This document shows positions 25,307 through 38,071 of a stretch of 64,000 bases of DNA, one piece after another. The translations under genes and the position numbers were made by a program. The notes under the pieces were generated by a model. The model searched no databases, was not told the DNA's origin, and worked only from the letters and a program-made list of their open reading frames with translations. The stretch is from Cymodocea nodosa (lineage: Eukaryota > Streptophyta > Magnoliopsida > Alismatales > Cymodoceaceae): assembly GCA_036874045.1 (NCBI GenBank), contig JAZBRI010000011.1, positions 3,906,001 through 3,970,000 of the forward strand. The letters run 5' to 3'. Position 1 is the first letter of the stretch; the number at the start of each line of letters is the position of its first letter.

Positions 25307-26847
25307 CAAATATACTTAGAATATATGTCAATTACATACAAAGTATATCATCTTCACATAGGTGCTAATTATATTATCGTTTGTTCTTCTTTTCATCATC
25401 TGCTATCTTGAATTTTCCAATAAGATTTCTAGAAGAAATTTCAACAACATACGAATCAAAGTACAATCCAATTCAATATGATTAAGACAAGTAGAATAAA
25501 GAATTGTATCTCCATTAAAACAACTTCAAAAGTCAATTCTAGATTCATATTACAGCAATTCTAGATAACAGAAAATATACTCGATTCATAAGATATCTGT
25601 ATTTCACAAAACACTTGTATCTTTTTAGAACAGTATATGTTTTTTTTTTCGTAGTTTAAAAGTTAATTTGACAAGCTTGAATCATACAGGAGCTTTCTAA
25701 TGTACCCATGTAACGAGCTTTTAGTCAACAATCCCAGATCTGATCAGGATCTTGGGTTGCCAGATTTCAAGAGTCCTTTTTCAGGTCAACAATCCTTACA
25801 TACCTATCTGCTTAAGTACAACAGGCTCGTGATCAAACAAGTCAATAAACACTCAATTTTTTATTTTTTATTTTTTCAATCAAAATACACACAAAACAAA
25901 GCATTAATCACATACTGTATATGTACGTATTTCATTAATACAGATGAAGTAAAACACCAATCTCATATAGTCTTATTTCTATCATTTACTGAAAATATGA
26001 ATCCATAACAATAAGCTCATACTTTTTGTGTAGTTTAATAAAATCTACACATAAATCATTTTACAAGTTCAATTAGTCAAATTAAATGTATCTTTAATCA
26101 TATGTGTTTCATTTAATCTAGAATTCACATCTCAGCTCCTTTAGGAATTCAGATAATTTACTGATTTTTCATTAAGCATTCTGATTTCATTTTAGAATCG
26201 TGAAACTATTAAACTCATGAAATTTAGAAAAATCATAAGATACTATATCTAGATTTGCATAAATAATAAATTCTATAGCATCATATATAGCCTTCTAAAT
26301 ATAACATTCAAGTAGTTACAATTTATAAATTTTACAGTCTCAATTATCAGATAGTTACAGCAAGTTCATAAAAATTTTCAATTTCCACAACTTTGCAGTA
26401 CCATTTTAATTAACAAACTTACATGGCTGTTACTTTAATTACCTCCCCCCCATATCTACATTTTGCATTGTCCTCAATGTAAAAGATTTGACAATAAGTA
26501 CAGTAATTGTAGCAGACATGAATATAGTTTTGTTTGATTTAAAATTCAGGGTAAGTAATTGGTTACATACCTTGTTCCATTTGTATCTCCTTCTGCATAT
26601 TCTGATTTTTGATTCTGAAAACTTTTCATTCACAGATAAAAGCAAAATATAAAACGAAATAACACTTAACAGATATTAATAAATTAGTGTCTTATGTGGA
26701 ACCCAGGCTCCTATGCCTATGGTGGCTCACAAGCAAGCCAGTTGGTTTCCCAGAACAGATACCAACAAACTGGATTGATATTTTGTTATTTTTTTTTTTA
26801 TACTTAAAAGTAGAATACACACAACATTAAACACACAAAATTACAGC
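25307..26847 (-). other. C 3' non-coding region
   Basis: About 1.5 kb between the F-box ORF and the 3' LTR. It is collinear with 51510-53130 in D. Blocks at 25720-25850 and 26690-26785 are better preserved than their surroundings in both copies. The block with TGTGGAACCCAGGCTCC near 26697 is an example. No ORF is supported. Confidence 0.75.
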
Positions 26848-27986
26848 TTAAGAACATGATTGAAAAGTAGGAACAAATGGAATAAATGTATCTGTCCAAG
26901 CAAACTTTTTAGGCATCGTTCTTCTTGCTATTAATTCTGTTTTCATGCAGTTCTTGTTTCTTCTTAATTTGTAAACGTATAATATATTATAAATTCCAAA
27001 TACAAGTGTATTATCATTAATGATATGAAATGTAGAAAGGGATCCTTTTTGGTTCCAAGGTAATGTAGCAACTTCTATTTCTACATCTATTTCAATATAC
27101 TTCTCTTCCCACTTCCATTCATTATTGTCTTCCATAATCCATATTTGAAATTTCATCAGTTCATCCCACCATCATATCGACATAAAGTAGGATCATCTTC
27201 TTCATTATACCACATTCCTATTTGAATTTTATTAAATTCTGCAGATGGTGGTTTAGCTATATCACTCGGTACAGGTAAAATTTCTATATATTCATCATAA
27301 CTGTCTATGCTCACTATGTATAAATCAAATCCAAATGCAATTGAAATATCTGTGACAAGATATATATATCCATCAAGTATGACATGTGTTTGGTTAATTA
27401 ATGATTTATGTCCTAGATATATCATAATATTTTCATTCCAAAATCTATTTAGAAAATTATACACACTTAAGCATAAATCTTCACCCCAATTTCCTGTAGG
27501 TCTTCAATAATATAATTTTTCAAGAATTGCAGAATTTTTATCAGAAAATATTAAAGCTGACCCATAATTTACAGTTGGTACTTCAAATCTATTAGGTCTT
27601 CCTATATTCCATTCTTCTCCTGTTATAGGATTTCTTATCAAAATATTAGGTAATAATAAACTTGCATACCTTGGTCTCGTCTTGTATATGATTAATCCTT
27701 CATCTATCCCCATAATATGATTTATTCCTTCTAATGCATTGGGTGGAATTCTAGTAGTTTCTTCCATAGCCAGATATTCATGATTAATTGAACTATGATT
27801 AAATGACCTCCATATGAATCCATCTCTAATCTTAGTCATTTTTGCAGCTTGTAGTCCCTGAAAATATTTTTCTTTAATACAGTTTTTAATTTCCTTTGAT
27901 ACACAACACAGCCTGCACAAATCTTTGGCTGACAAGTTACTTAGTACTTCCCTTAGTGCATCCAACGGTAATTGCATCAATTCCAT
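26848..27986 (-). pseudogene. F-box/F-box-associated protein carried by element C
   Basis: The minus-strand reading starts MELMQLPLDALREVLSNL with AKDLCRLCCVSKEIKNCI, a clear F-box (residues about 3-45), the part that binds SKP1 in SCF ubiquitin ligases. The rest resembles an F-box-associated region (NPITGEEWNIGRPN, DGYIYLVTDISIAFG, MKFQIWIMEDNNEWKW, FGIYNILYVYKLRR). A TGA replaces Trp at 27504-27506 (D has Trp), and one base is lost near 27157, after CRYD. The total is 1139 bases; adding the lost base gives 379 codons plus a stop. It lies between gag and the 3' LTR in the same orientation as the element. D carries the same ORF with different lesions, so it belonged to the element family rather than being a host gene hit by chance. 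Confidence 0.88.
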
Positions 27987-28054
27987 TTGTTGATTCTATA
28001 TAACACTAACAAAAATTTAGCAAAGACAAAAAATTAACATAACTACTGCACACC

Positions 28055-28115
28055 CTCGTGGAGTTAAGGAATAACTCAACGGACTAAGTTCGTTGAGTTA
28101 AGGACTAACTCTACG
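28055..28115 (-). repeat. Hairpin cluster between gag and F-box in C
   Basis: Two GAGTTA/TAACTC hairpins with outer GTT/AAC arms lie in the 191-base spacer between the two ORFs. D has the equivalent cluster at 54340-54400. Confidence 0.8.
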
Positions 28116-28177
28116 ATACTATTAACTAAAAAATAAAAACATATATACATACAGATAGTTGCTTCAGATATGCTGCT

Positions 28178-29526
28178 TCATTCAGCTATCCTCCCAGAAG
28201 AGGTATCAATTTCATTGACCGTTCTATTGATAGGATTAGGTATAGCTTGTATTGGCAATCCTCCAGTAGGTCTACCTTCCATTGGTTCCTTCTGTCTAAG
28301 TGGTATATTTCTATTCTGATTTTGAATTGCAGTACTTCCAAATACAAAATCTAGACGATTGTTTAATTGTTGGATTATCTTTTCTAATTTCTCTATTCTA
28401 GATCCTTGTTCCAGTAATGCTTCATAACTTATATTCTTCTCATTTATATTTTCTTCTCCTTGGAAATTGTTGTTTCTCCAAGATAAATTCGGGTGATTTC
28501 TCCAATTAGGATTATAAGAATTTCCCAAGTTATCTTTCTAGTTTCTAGCATAAATAATATCTAAATCATTTATGTTTTAGGATTATAAGAATTTCCCAAG
28601 TTATCTTTCTAGTTTCTAGCATAAATAATATCTAAATCATTTATGTTTGCATTCTTTTCTGCTAGCTTTTGATTTAATGATAACTCTTCTATTTTCTTTT
28701 TTAATTCATTTAATTTCACCTCAAGCATAGTATTTGAATCTATTTCATGCATTCCTCTTGGCAATATTTTTTTATCTGCAATAGCTTCAGCTGAATTTTC
28801 CCACTATGTAGTTCTTTTTGTAAAGTTTTCTAAATATGCCCGTGCTTCTTCACTACAAAGTTTCAGAAATCCATTTTGACAAGTAGATTCTAATAAAGAT
28901 TTCGTTGAAACATCTATGCCTTCATAAATTATACCTATTAATTGTGCTTTACTCATTGCATGATGTGGACATTGAGTCAATAAATCTTTAAATCTTTCAA
29001 AATATTTCCAAAATGATTCACCCTGCTTTTGGCTACACATTAAGATTTTTTTCTTCTTTTTAATCGTTTGATGTGTTGGATAATATTTTTCCAAAAATAT
29101 AGAGCAAAATTCAGTCCACGTAGAAATTGAATCAGGCAATAGAGTATATAACTATCTCTTAGCTGTGTCTTTTAAAGAAAAAAAGATATATCTAAGTTTA
29201 ATAGCATCTACACTCATGTTCGGTATTTTCATCATTTGACAAACTTCATTAAATTCTCTAAGGAAATAATAGGCATCCTCTCTTTCTAATCCATGAAAAT
29301 GTGGCAATTGACTAATATAATTAGATTTTAGTTCAAACCTATCTCCCTCAAAGTTTGATAATCGAATACATGAAGGTTTATCAATTAATTCCGGATATAG
29401 AATCTCTCCTAATGGTTTTTCTACTGGAACAGCCATCTCTACGTTCTCTTTGAAAGAAAGGTTAGCTACACCCCAAAGAATTTCGTTAAAGTTTAGTTCA
29501 GAAAATTTTTCAGTACTCCTCTGCAA
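28178..29526 (-). pseudogene. Capsid-type gag of C, located 3' of pol
   Basis: This is the Athila-type gag core: SCIRLSNFEGDRFELK, WTEFCSIFLEKYYPTHQT, ESFWKYFERFKDLLTQCPHH and IIYEGIDVSTKSLLES, then a coiled-coil stretch (LKKKIEELSLNQKLAEKN) and YNPNWRNHPNLSWRNNNF. In Athila gags as I remember them a CCHC zinc knuckle lies between those last two parts; here none is present. A 71-base tandem duplication at 28508-28649 breaks the frame. TAG stops lie at about 28805 and 29153. The unusual fact is its place after pol and ORFX. D has the same arrangement. Confidence 0.87.
28508..28649. repeat. 71-bp tandem duplication in C gag
   Basis: The unit starting AGGATTATAAGAATTTCC occurs twice head to tail (28508-28578 and 28579-28649). 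D has one copy. Since 71 is not a multiple of three, it shifts the gag frame. Confidence 0.92.
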
Positions 29527-29924
29527 TGAAAATTCCTAGGTAGGTGTTCTTACTAATCGCTTAGTGCTTAGAGAACAAGTCTATGTGCTCATAAATAAAT
29601 AGCAGAAGATTAATTACATACCAGCCAGAAGCTTTCCATTCAATAAATATTCGTTGTTGGATGAAGTTGAATCAGCTGCTTCTCCTTCCAGTTCCTCCAA
29701 CGCATTCTCCTTTCTTTTAAAAGTGCTGGTAACTCGTAAATAACATTCTGGTTTATATATATAATGTACATCCATAAAGTGAATAAATCTCATTGCAAGA
29801 ACGTGTCTTGTAACGTGCATCGTGGTTCCTATTTTTATGGGTACGTGTACCACTATTAATTTTAAATTTTGGTAACCACTAAACTGACGAAGTTTCGTTC
29901 CTGGTTAAAAGAACAACCATTTTG

Positions 29925-30105
29925 CTTAACCTCGTTAAGTTATAGATAACTCAACAGAACACAGTCGGTTACTATTGCTAACTCCACAGACTAACTACGT
30001 TGAGTCACAGATAACTCAACGGAGTGACCTTATATTATATTACTGACCTCGTGGAGTTACAGTTAACTCAACGGACTTACTTCATTGAGTTAACACTTAG
30101 CAACT
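29925..30105 (-). repeat. Hairpin cluster between ORFX and gag in C
   Basis: At least three GAGTTA..TAACTC hairpins, for example GAGTTA 30054-30059 with TAACTC 30064-30069, separated by AACGGACT-type words. The equivalent D cluster is at 56190-56440. The AT-rich 30105-30520 stretch to the left of it holds nothing else recognisable. Confidence 0.8.
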
Positions 30106-30522
30106 TCTAAGTTTACTTCTCGTATTAACTTCTCTGCTTTTTTTTTTTTTTCTGCTAATTGAAATAAAGTTAAATCTATGTCATTAATGCATCATTCTAA
30201 TCAAAATTCATTTAAATCTAAACATTATACAAATATTTAACTTACAGGTCATTTTATATTATGTAGAATTTAAATTTTACCTTGCAACATGTAGAAATTT
30301 TTAAGCATTTATCCTGTCATTCAGCAAATTGTAAATCTGTTACATATTCATTCATAAAGTTCCACAAATTATATAATATTCAATAAATTCCATTCATTTC
30401 ATATTCAAAACACGTATGAAAATTGCATCTAAAAAATTATATTCATTATTATGAATCAATTTACATTACAAATACATCATACAATTTCATACAATTTTAC
30501 ACAAGTAGACGAACAATACAAT

Positions 30523-32740
30523 TTAATCTCTATTCCTAAGTTCATCTACTTCCTTCTGAAGTTTTTCTAATTGAAGTTCTAATTGATTAATACTTTCTAC
30601 AACTCCTGTAAAGCCTCTAGAAGGAACAGCTATCTCTGCAGCTACAAAATTTTTGTATTCTTTCACTGAAATGGTTCTTGATCTGATCCTTTTTGATGTC
30701 TATTTAGTGAAATCGATACAGTCCTCCATCAGCAGTGGAATCAAATCTCCATAAAACAATTTTTTCTTGACTGTTTTCAGCTTGGAGATAAAAACTGCAG
30801 ACCAATTTATTTGAATTCTATTTACAACTGCATATGTGGCCCATTTGACAAATTGACTCAGTTCTATGTCATGACCCTGTCGTTGATAGACATTCTTAAT
30901 TAAAATGTTAGCTACCATGTGTGCTTTACCATTTAAATGCTTCAGTCTATTTAATAAAGGCACACCAGGATTGATAGCCAAACTATCCTTGATTTCTTGT
31001 TTTGTGCACTCGACGGCAGTTGTACTTTCCAAAATTTCCTATCCTTCATTCTTTAATCCAAAAATGTTGTGGAGAAGCTCTGATGTTATCTGTACATCAG
31101 CTTCCTCCACGTTGGAAATTAATTTTCCTTCTTCCTCTCTCAAATTTGCATAAAAATAGGGCACTAGATTCTCATACACTACATGCCCTCTTTCTTGAGA
31201 AATAAACTACAGTAGACATTGAAATTCAAATAGATCTTTTATTTCTTGCATTCCATCCCAATTTACTGGACTACTGTAAATAATATCGTAACCCCTTATT
31301 TCTTGATATTTGGTATAGGCTTCCTGACTACTAAAATGTACTTCATTCAAAATTGTTGTTTCAGTCGGGTCAGGAAGGTGACTTTGTTGTTCCAGAGGGA
31401 TTTGTACTTACTCTTCCTCTAACATAGGCTACATTTGAACATTCTCTACAGATTCCTGAATTTTTGCTTTTGCTTCTATCTGTGGTGATGAGCCGGCAGA
31501 ACTCTCCACTCTGTCTTGAATTCTTTCCATATATTGCTGAAGAGTTTCTTGCTCTTCAGTGGAATCTGTGAAATTATTTTTGTCCAAATGGCTTCTTTCA
31601 TTCTCTTCATTTTCTACCATTTCTTCTTCCTCCTGACTACCAATCTGTTATGTTACTTTTCTTTCTGATTCTGTAACAGATTGGGATGGAGTCCCGGGCA
31701 ATTCAGTTTCTGCCCTAATTTCTGTTTCTTCTTGTACAGGTTGCAGACTAATTTCAGCCTGATTTTCTTCTTTTCTTTGCTCCTACTGCTGCAGCTCCTC
31801 CTGCTCCTCCTTAGAATCGGATAGCAGGTTGATAAAAATTTGCTCCACAGGCCTTGTAAAAATTGGTACTTCAGATTTAATTTCCTCATTTTTAGGCATT
31901 TTTTCTTGTCCTTTCTTTTTTCTGATTAGTTGTGCCTGTTCTTCCTCTTCATCTTCTGAAATTAAATTTACATAAGTAGGCTCTGCAAGCCCTCAAGCCA
32001 CAGGTACTAGCTCTTCCTGTTTAACTTTTTTTATAATTGCTGGTCTCGAAGGACCAGCTTCGTCTCCTTTTGTAGTAGGTTTGGCAGTAGCTGCTGCCTG
32101 ATATTGTTCAACTTTTATTTTGTATTGGGCCCTTATCCTTTCTTCGACCCTTTTTCTCTTAATGGCATCATATATAATATGTGCCTTAGCCGTAGCTATT
32201 TCTTGAGTATCTCCTTAGTCTCTTGCTGTTTTGACCAAGCTAGTAAATTCTTTCTCTTCTTCTTCAATTCTTGGCCAAACAAATGCTAATCGTGGTAGAG
32301 GTTTTATTGGCTGAACTGGAGGTCTTGACTGCTGTTCCTCAGGAACAAGTCTTTCAACAATCGATTCTTCCTGCTCTCTTACTCGTTGCTGCTCCCATAT
32401 TGCCCAGCTTTCTCGACCATTAATGCGTTTCTTAAACCACAATCTAGCTTTACGTTGAATTAGCTCTAGGGCTACTTCATTGTTTGGCTGAATTTTTCTT
32501 TCCTTGCTAACTGCAATTTCAGTTGCCACTCTAATCTGTGTCTCCATTATCTATGGTATTTGTATTTCTAACTCAACTAAAACTTACCTCAAGTTAAAGA
32601 GTTCTGATTCTACTTGTTGTAGCTCTTTCTCTCTTGTTGTATTTCTGATCTTCTATCGCGTGTGCCATTCTTCAGATTCCTTCAGGAACTGTGCGGTGTC
32701 CACTACATCTTCCCAGAATTCAGGTGTCATTTTCCTCATT
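30523..32740 (-). pseudogene. ORFX of C: accessory ORF between pol and gag
   Basis: The reading opens near 32740 (MRKMTPEFWEDVVDTAQFL). A basic N-terminal part (WFKKRINGRESWAIWEQQ), a long Gln/Glu/Pro-rich middle and a folded C-terminal domain follow. That domain reads YDIIYSSPVNWDGM, LVPYFYANLREEEG, LLHNIFGLKNEG, HMVANILIKNVYQRQGHDIE, WATYAVVNRIQINWSAVF and KKKLFYGDLIPLLM, then a heptad-like tail (LELQLEKLQKEVDEL). This resembles what databases call a putative plant transposon protein domain (from memory). Function is unknown. TAG stops and at least one frameshift kill it. Homologues lie at 56901-58482 (D) and, more diverged, 46078-48681 (A). Confidence 0.8.
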
Positions 32741-32914
32741 GTGGAGTTACACAACAGCACAAAATCGCTCTGATTTCTACTGTTATAGATTCTAAATGAT
32801 TTTCCAGATAATGCCCCCAAAACCCTAGGTTTTAGATAAATAAGTCCTAAGTTTAGGTAGGTAATCGGGTCATTTCCCGAACCAACTATTACTATTTTAT
32901 CTGCGGTCTTAGCT

Positions 32915-33020
32915 ATAGTACTCCGTTGAGTTATAGTTAACTCAACGGAATAAGCTCGTTGACTAACTCAAGACTCAACGGAGTAAGCTCGTTGAGTTAA
33001 GCGTAACTCAACGGACTCTC
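32915..33020 (-). repeat. Hairpin cluster between pol and ORFX in C
   Basis: It includes a perfect hairpin: TCCGTTGAGTTA (32922-32933), loop TAGT, TAACTCAACGGA (32938-32949). A second, related one follows at about 32978-33016. The cluster sits in the 540-base gap between pol and ORFX. Confidence 0.9.
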
Positions 33021-33284
33021 CGTACAAACAAATATAATAATAAAAATAATATAGATAATAGTTTTTCTGATTAACTTTTTTTTTTTTCTCTCGGTTTAAC
33101 CGATACTATGTTTCGGTCAGACCTAATTTTTTCAAAAATTAATATACATATTTTTTATGTTCTGGTCATACCGATGGATCCGGTCGATTGAACCGTAATG
33201 ATTTTTATATTATATATATATATGTATATATTTTTAATGTATGTTTTTTTTTTTTAAAATTGAAACATAAAAACTGATTTCTTA

Positions 33285-36200
33285 CTAAGTAAAGCTCAAG
33301 CAATCCTCTACTCTGACTTCTTCTATAATTCCAAAGGAGCTTTTTGGTGTTTTCAGAATAGGTCTAAGTCTTTGTCCATTTACTTTAAATATATTTTGAT
33401 TTTTAGGATTTCAATTTCAATAACTCCATAAGGATAAATATTTCGAACCATGTAAGGTTCTCCCCATCTAGATCTTAATTTTCCTAGATGGTTATGGAGT
33501 CTAGCCATATAAAGATATACTTCTTGTCCTATTTCAAAGCATTTTGGAATAATTTTTCTATCATGCCAGAATTTAATTTTCTCTTTTTCTCTTACAGTCT
33601 TTGAATAAGCTTCATTTCTAAATTCTTCTAATTCAATTAGTTGCATTTTTCTATTTTCAATAGCTTAATTTAAATTAGTTTTCAGAGTTTTTAATGCCTA
33701 ATAAGCTTTATGTTCAATTTCAGCAGGTAAATGATAACTTTTTCCATATACTAGCCTAAAAGGTGACATACCTAAGCTTGTTTTATAAGTAGTTCTATAA
33801 GCCTAAAATGCATCTATCAATCTATTATCCCAATCTGTTCTAGTAGGATTTACTACTTTTTCTAAGATTAACTTAATTTGTTTGTTTGCACTTTCTACTT
33901 GTCCACTTGTTTGCGGATGATATGATGTTGCAATTTTGTGGTTTACTCCATATTTCTTCATTAAGACTTCAAAACTTCTATTACAGAAATGAATTCCTCT
34001 ATCACTAATAATAGCTTTAGGTATTCCAAATCTGGCAAATATATTTGTTCTTATAAATTGTATTACACTTTGTTATCATTAGTTTTTGTATGAATAGCTT
34101 CTATCCATTTAGATACATAATCCACCCCCAACAATATGTAATTAAATTGATTAGACATAGGAAATTGACCCATAAAATCTATTCCGCACACATCAAAGAT
34201 TTCAACCTCAACAATAGGATTAAGAGGCATCATATTCCTCTTTGATATTCTTCCTATTTGTTGACATATTAAACAACTTAAGCAATATTTATGAGCATCT
34301 TTGAATAGTGTTGGCCAATAAAACCCACATTGCAGAATTTTTGCAGCAGTTTTCCTTGAACCAAAATGCCCTCCACAAGCTTGGTCATGACAAAAAGACA
34401 ATATGCTCGGATATTCAGTTTCTGGAACACACCTCCTTAAAACCAGATCAGGACATTTCTTAAATAAGTATGAGTCTTCCCAATAGTAATATTTTACTCT
34501 TGAGAAAAACAATTTCTTATCCTGTCTATTCCAATCCTTAGGTGTTACAATAGTAACTAAGTAATTAACTATGTTTGCATACCAAGGCATTGTGTTGATG
34601 GTCATTAATTGTTCATCAAGAAAATTATCCTTAATTTCAATATTTGATTTTTCTATTTGTAATCTTGATAAATGATCTGCTACTACATTCTCACACCCTT
34701 TTTTATCTTTAATTTCTAGATCAAATTCTTGTAATAATAATATCCATCGGATCAATCTAGGTTTAGTCTTTTTTTTCTTTATTAGATGTTTTAAAGCTGA
34801 ATGATCCGTGTATACTATCACTTTAGCTCCAATCAGATATGATCTAAACTTTTCTAAGGCAAACACAACAGCTTATAATTCTTTTTCAGTAGTTGTGTAA
34901 TTAACTTGAGCATTATTTAAGGTTTTGCTTGCATAATGAATCACTCTAGGAGATTTTTCTATTTTATGTCTTAACACTGCTCCTACAGCAAAATCAGAAG
35001 CATCGCACATTAATTCAAATGGATGGTTCCAATCAGTTGTTTGAATTATAGGAATTGAAATTAAGCTACTCTTAAGTCTGAAAAATGCTTCCTTGCAATT
35101 TTTATCAAAGTTAAATGGGACATCTTTTAATAGATTAGTTAAAGGTCTAGCTATTTTGCTAAAGTCTTTAATAAATCTTCTATAAAAACCAGCATGTCCT
35201 AGAAATGATCTAATATCTTTTACTGATTTAGGTTCTGGTAGATTAGAAATTACTTCTATTTTAGCTTTATCTACTTCCAACCCTTTCTTAGAAACAACAT
35301 GCCCTAAGACTATTCCTTGTTTAACCATGAAGTGACATTTTTCCCAATTTAAAACCAGATTTTTTTTCCACATAGCGTTTTAATATTTGGTCTAAATTAC
35401 TTAAACAAACTTCATATGTGTTGCCATATACAGTAAAATCATCCATAAATATTTCTAAGAAATCTTCAGTCATTCCAATAAATATGCCCTGCATACACCT
35501 TTGAAAGGTAGCTAGTGCATTGCATAATCCGAATGACATTCTCTTAAAAGCATAAGTTTCATTAGGACAGGTGAACGTTGTTTTCTCTTGATCCTCTAAT
35601 GCTACTGGAATTTGATTATAACCTGAATACCCATCTAGGAAATAAAAATATTCTTGCCCTGCTAATCTTTCCAACATTTGATCTATAAAAGGTAAGGGAA
35701 AATGATTTTTCCTAGTCACAGCATTCAGCTTTCTATAGTCTATACATACTCTCCAGCTTGATTGAATTCTAGTAGGTATCAAGTCTTGACTTTCCTTCCT
35801 AATAACTGTTAATCCTGATTTCTTGGGAACTACATGGATTAGACTAACCCACGAGCTATTAGAAATCAAATAAATTATGTCATTATCTAACCATTTCACT
35901 ATTTCCTTCTTCACTACTTCTTTAAGGTTTGGATTTAATCTCCTCTTAGGAATTCTAACAGGTTTAGCATTCTCTTCTAAATATATGTGGTGACAGCATA
36001 AAGTTGAGCTTAACCCTTTTATATCAGTCATAGTCCATCCTATTGCTTCTTTATAACTCTTTACTACATCTTTTAATTTAGCTATTTGATCCTCTTTTAA
36101 ATATGAAGCAATAATGATTGGATAGGTTCGTTTATCTTCCAGAAATATATAGGTTAATTCAGGAGGTAAATGTTTTAATTCTAAATGCTGCCCATTAGAA

Positions 36201-37930
36201 GCTAGAGCTCCTAATTGAACATCATCATTTTTTAAATTACTTTCTTCCAGATCTCCTTCTATATTTATGCTTTCACTTTCCTCTAAAGTTTCAGAATTGA
36301 TTTGCCTATTTAATTCTTCTTGAATCACATCATCTAACATATCTCCTTCGTCCTCTAAAAAGTCTATGGTATGTAAGGACATTTCTAATTCCTCAAACCT
36401 TTCTGGTTTGAAAATATTTAATTGAGTATCCTCATTACCATATACTAGCTTCATTACTCTAGTTTTACAATTTATAACAGCCCCTGATGTTGCTAAAAAT
36501 GGCTTTCCCAAAATTAAAGATGTATCATTATTTTTATGCTTAATTTGTTGGGAATCCACAATTACAATATCAATAGGATATATAAAGTTTTTGATTTTAA
36601 TTAAGACATCCTCTATTTTTCCTCTAGGGTATCTTTTACTTCTATCAGCTAATTGAATAACCGTACTAGTAGGAGTTAAGCCTTCTAATCCTAAGGATGC
36701 AAATATATCACTTGGCATAACATTTATACCTACACCTAAGTCTATTAAGGTTCTTTCTAGAATGGTATTTCCTATGGTGCATGATATAACAGAGATTCCA
36801 GGATCAGATAACTTTTTAGGAATTTGTGGCAGAAATAGGGAACTACTTTGCTCAGCTAAAAAGACATTTCTAAGAGCTTTTCGCTTTCTTTTCTTGGTAC
36901 ACCAATCCTTCAAAAATTTAGCACAAGGTGGCATTTTCTGCAATAGATCTAACAAAGGAATGTTAACTTGTACTTTTTCAAAAATTTCTCTGATTTTTTC
37001 TGGTTTTTTAGGTATTGTTTGTTGTAATCTTTTAGGATAAGGTGCTAAAGATTTTGATTTCAAAGATTCTTTTTCTTTCATTTGATTAGTTTGATCCTTT
37101 TTAGCTTCATTAGCAGATTCAGATTGTTCTTCAGTGATTTCTAGATTTTCAGCTATTACATTTTCATTATCATTTTGATTTTTACTCTTATCCACCTTCA
37201 TATCATTTTCATTTTGAGTTCTTGGTGGTATATCAGTTCCAGATCTTAATGTTACACATACATCTTCCAGATTTTCATTACTCTTATGATGTTTTTGTAT
37301 ATAATTTTCGTAATTATGATCTTCAATTGTTTTTATTTTTAAAGTGCATTCTTTAAATTTTCTTGCATTAATATTTTCTTTTGGTTGTGTATTTTGCAAA
37401 TTATGCAGGTTTATAACATTATAATTTTCATTGTCCTGTTGCATAACTTGTATTTCCATTGTATATTCGTCCAATGCTTTTAATTTTCTTTCCAGATCAT
37501 TTAATTTCATTGCACTCAATTTTTGATCAATTTTCATTATGGTTTTTTCAGTTTCTTAAATTATATCCTTTTTAGGTTTTGAATATGCTTCCTTATAGTT
37601 TAATTGGTTGACTTCTTGTTGCTGACACATAAAGTATTCCAGTTTGTTAAGGTTTTGCTCTATACTATGCTCTAGTTTGTCATACCTATCCCAAACTTTC
37701 GTGTCTCTCAACATATTACACATTCTATACTAACCATCAGTTGGGTAAACTATAGGATTCTCATACTCGACTCTATCATATTGAGGATAATTCATTTGTT
37801 GTTCATGGGATCTACCCATCTGTAAACGTCTCAGTTTCAAATAGTCAGAAATGTCATGTCCTTCAGAATTGCAGAATTCACAAATGCTAATTATAGGTTT
37901 CAGAAATCTTTGAGCATAAGCATATGCCAT
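33285..37930 (-). pseudogene. C pol polyprotein (zinc motif-PR-RT-RH-IN), Athila-like
   Basis: The ATG at 37930 starts MAYAYAQRFL, soon followed by CEFCNSEGHDISDYL, a CCHC-like finger whose last Cys is replaced. Protease: TLIDLGVGINVMPSDIF. RT: VCIDYRKLNAVTRKNHFPLP, FFLDGYSGYNQI-type block, FMDDFTVYG intact. RNase [24 protein letters not shown]. Integrase: [15 protein letters not shown] with CLSCLIC, then D in [10 protein letters not shown] in ISDRGIHF, E in GQVESANKQ, and the C-terminal VNGQRLRP. A stretch of 738 codons (35321-37537) is open. Lesions are TAG near 37729, TAA near 37550, a frameshift near 35345, a stop near 34870 and several in integrase. No capsid precedes it, which is unusual. 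Confidence 0.92.
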
Positions 37931-38046
37931 ATTCTCAATTACAGAAGAAAACACACAACTCTTTGGCTATTAAAACAAAACAACTCTAACAGTTGCTTAT
38001 ATTAATTCAATTCAATTCAATTTAATTCAATTGAATTTAATTCAAT

Positions 38047-38064
38047 TCCCCGGCAACGGCGCCA
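38047..38064 (-). other. Primer binding site of C, tRNA-Asp type
   Basis: On the minus strand the sequence TGGCGCCGTTGCCGGGGA lies seven bases inside the 5' LTR. It is complementary to the 3' end of plant tRNA-Asp(GUC) including CCA, a primer used by Athila and related gypsy elements. Confidence 0.9.
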
Positions 38065-38071
38065 TAAAACT

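Noticed and set aside
26848..27986. Host F-box gene interrupted by repeats
   Set aside because: Its position between gag and 3' LTR is the same in C and D, and both lie within elements bounded by LTRs. It is therefore part of the element.
38041..38064. tRNA-Asp gene
   Set aside because: Only the last 18 bases of tRNA-Asp plus CCA are present, seven bases inside an LTR. This is a primer binding site, not a tRNA gene.
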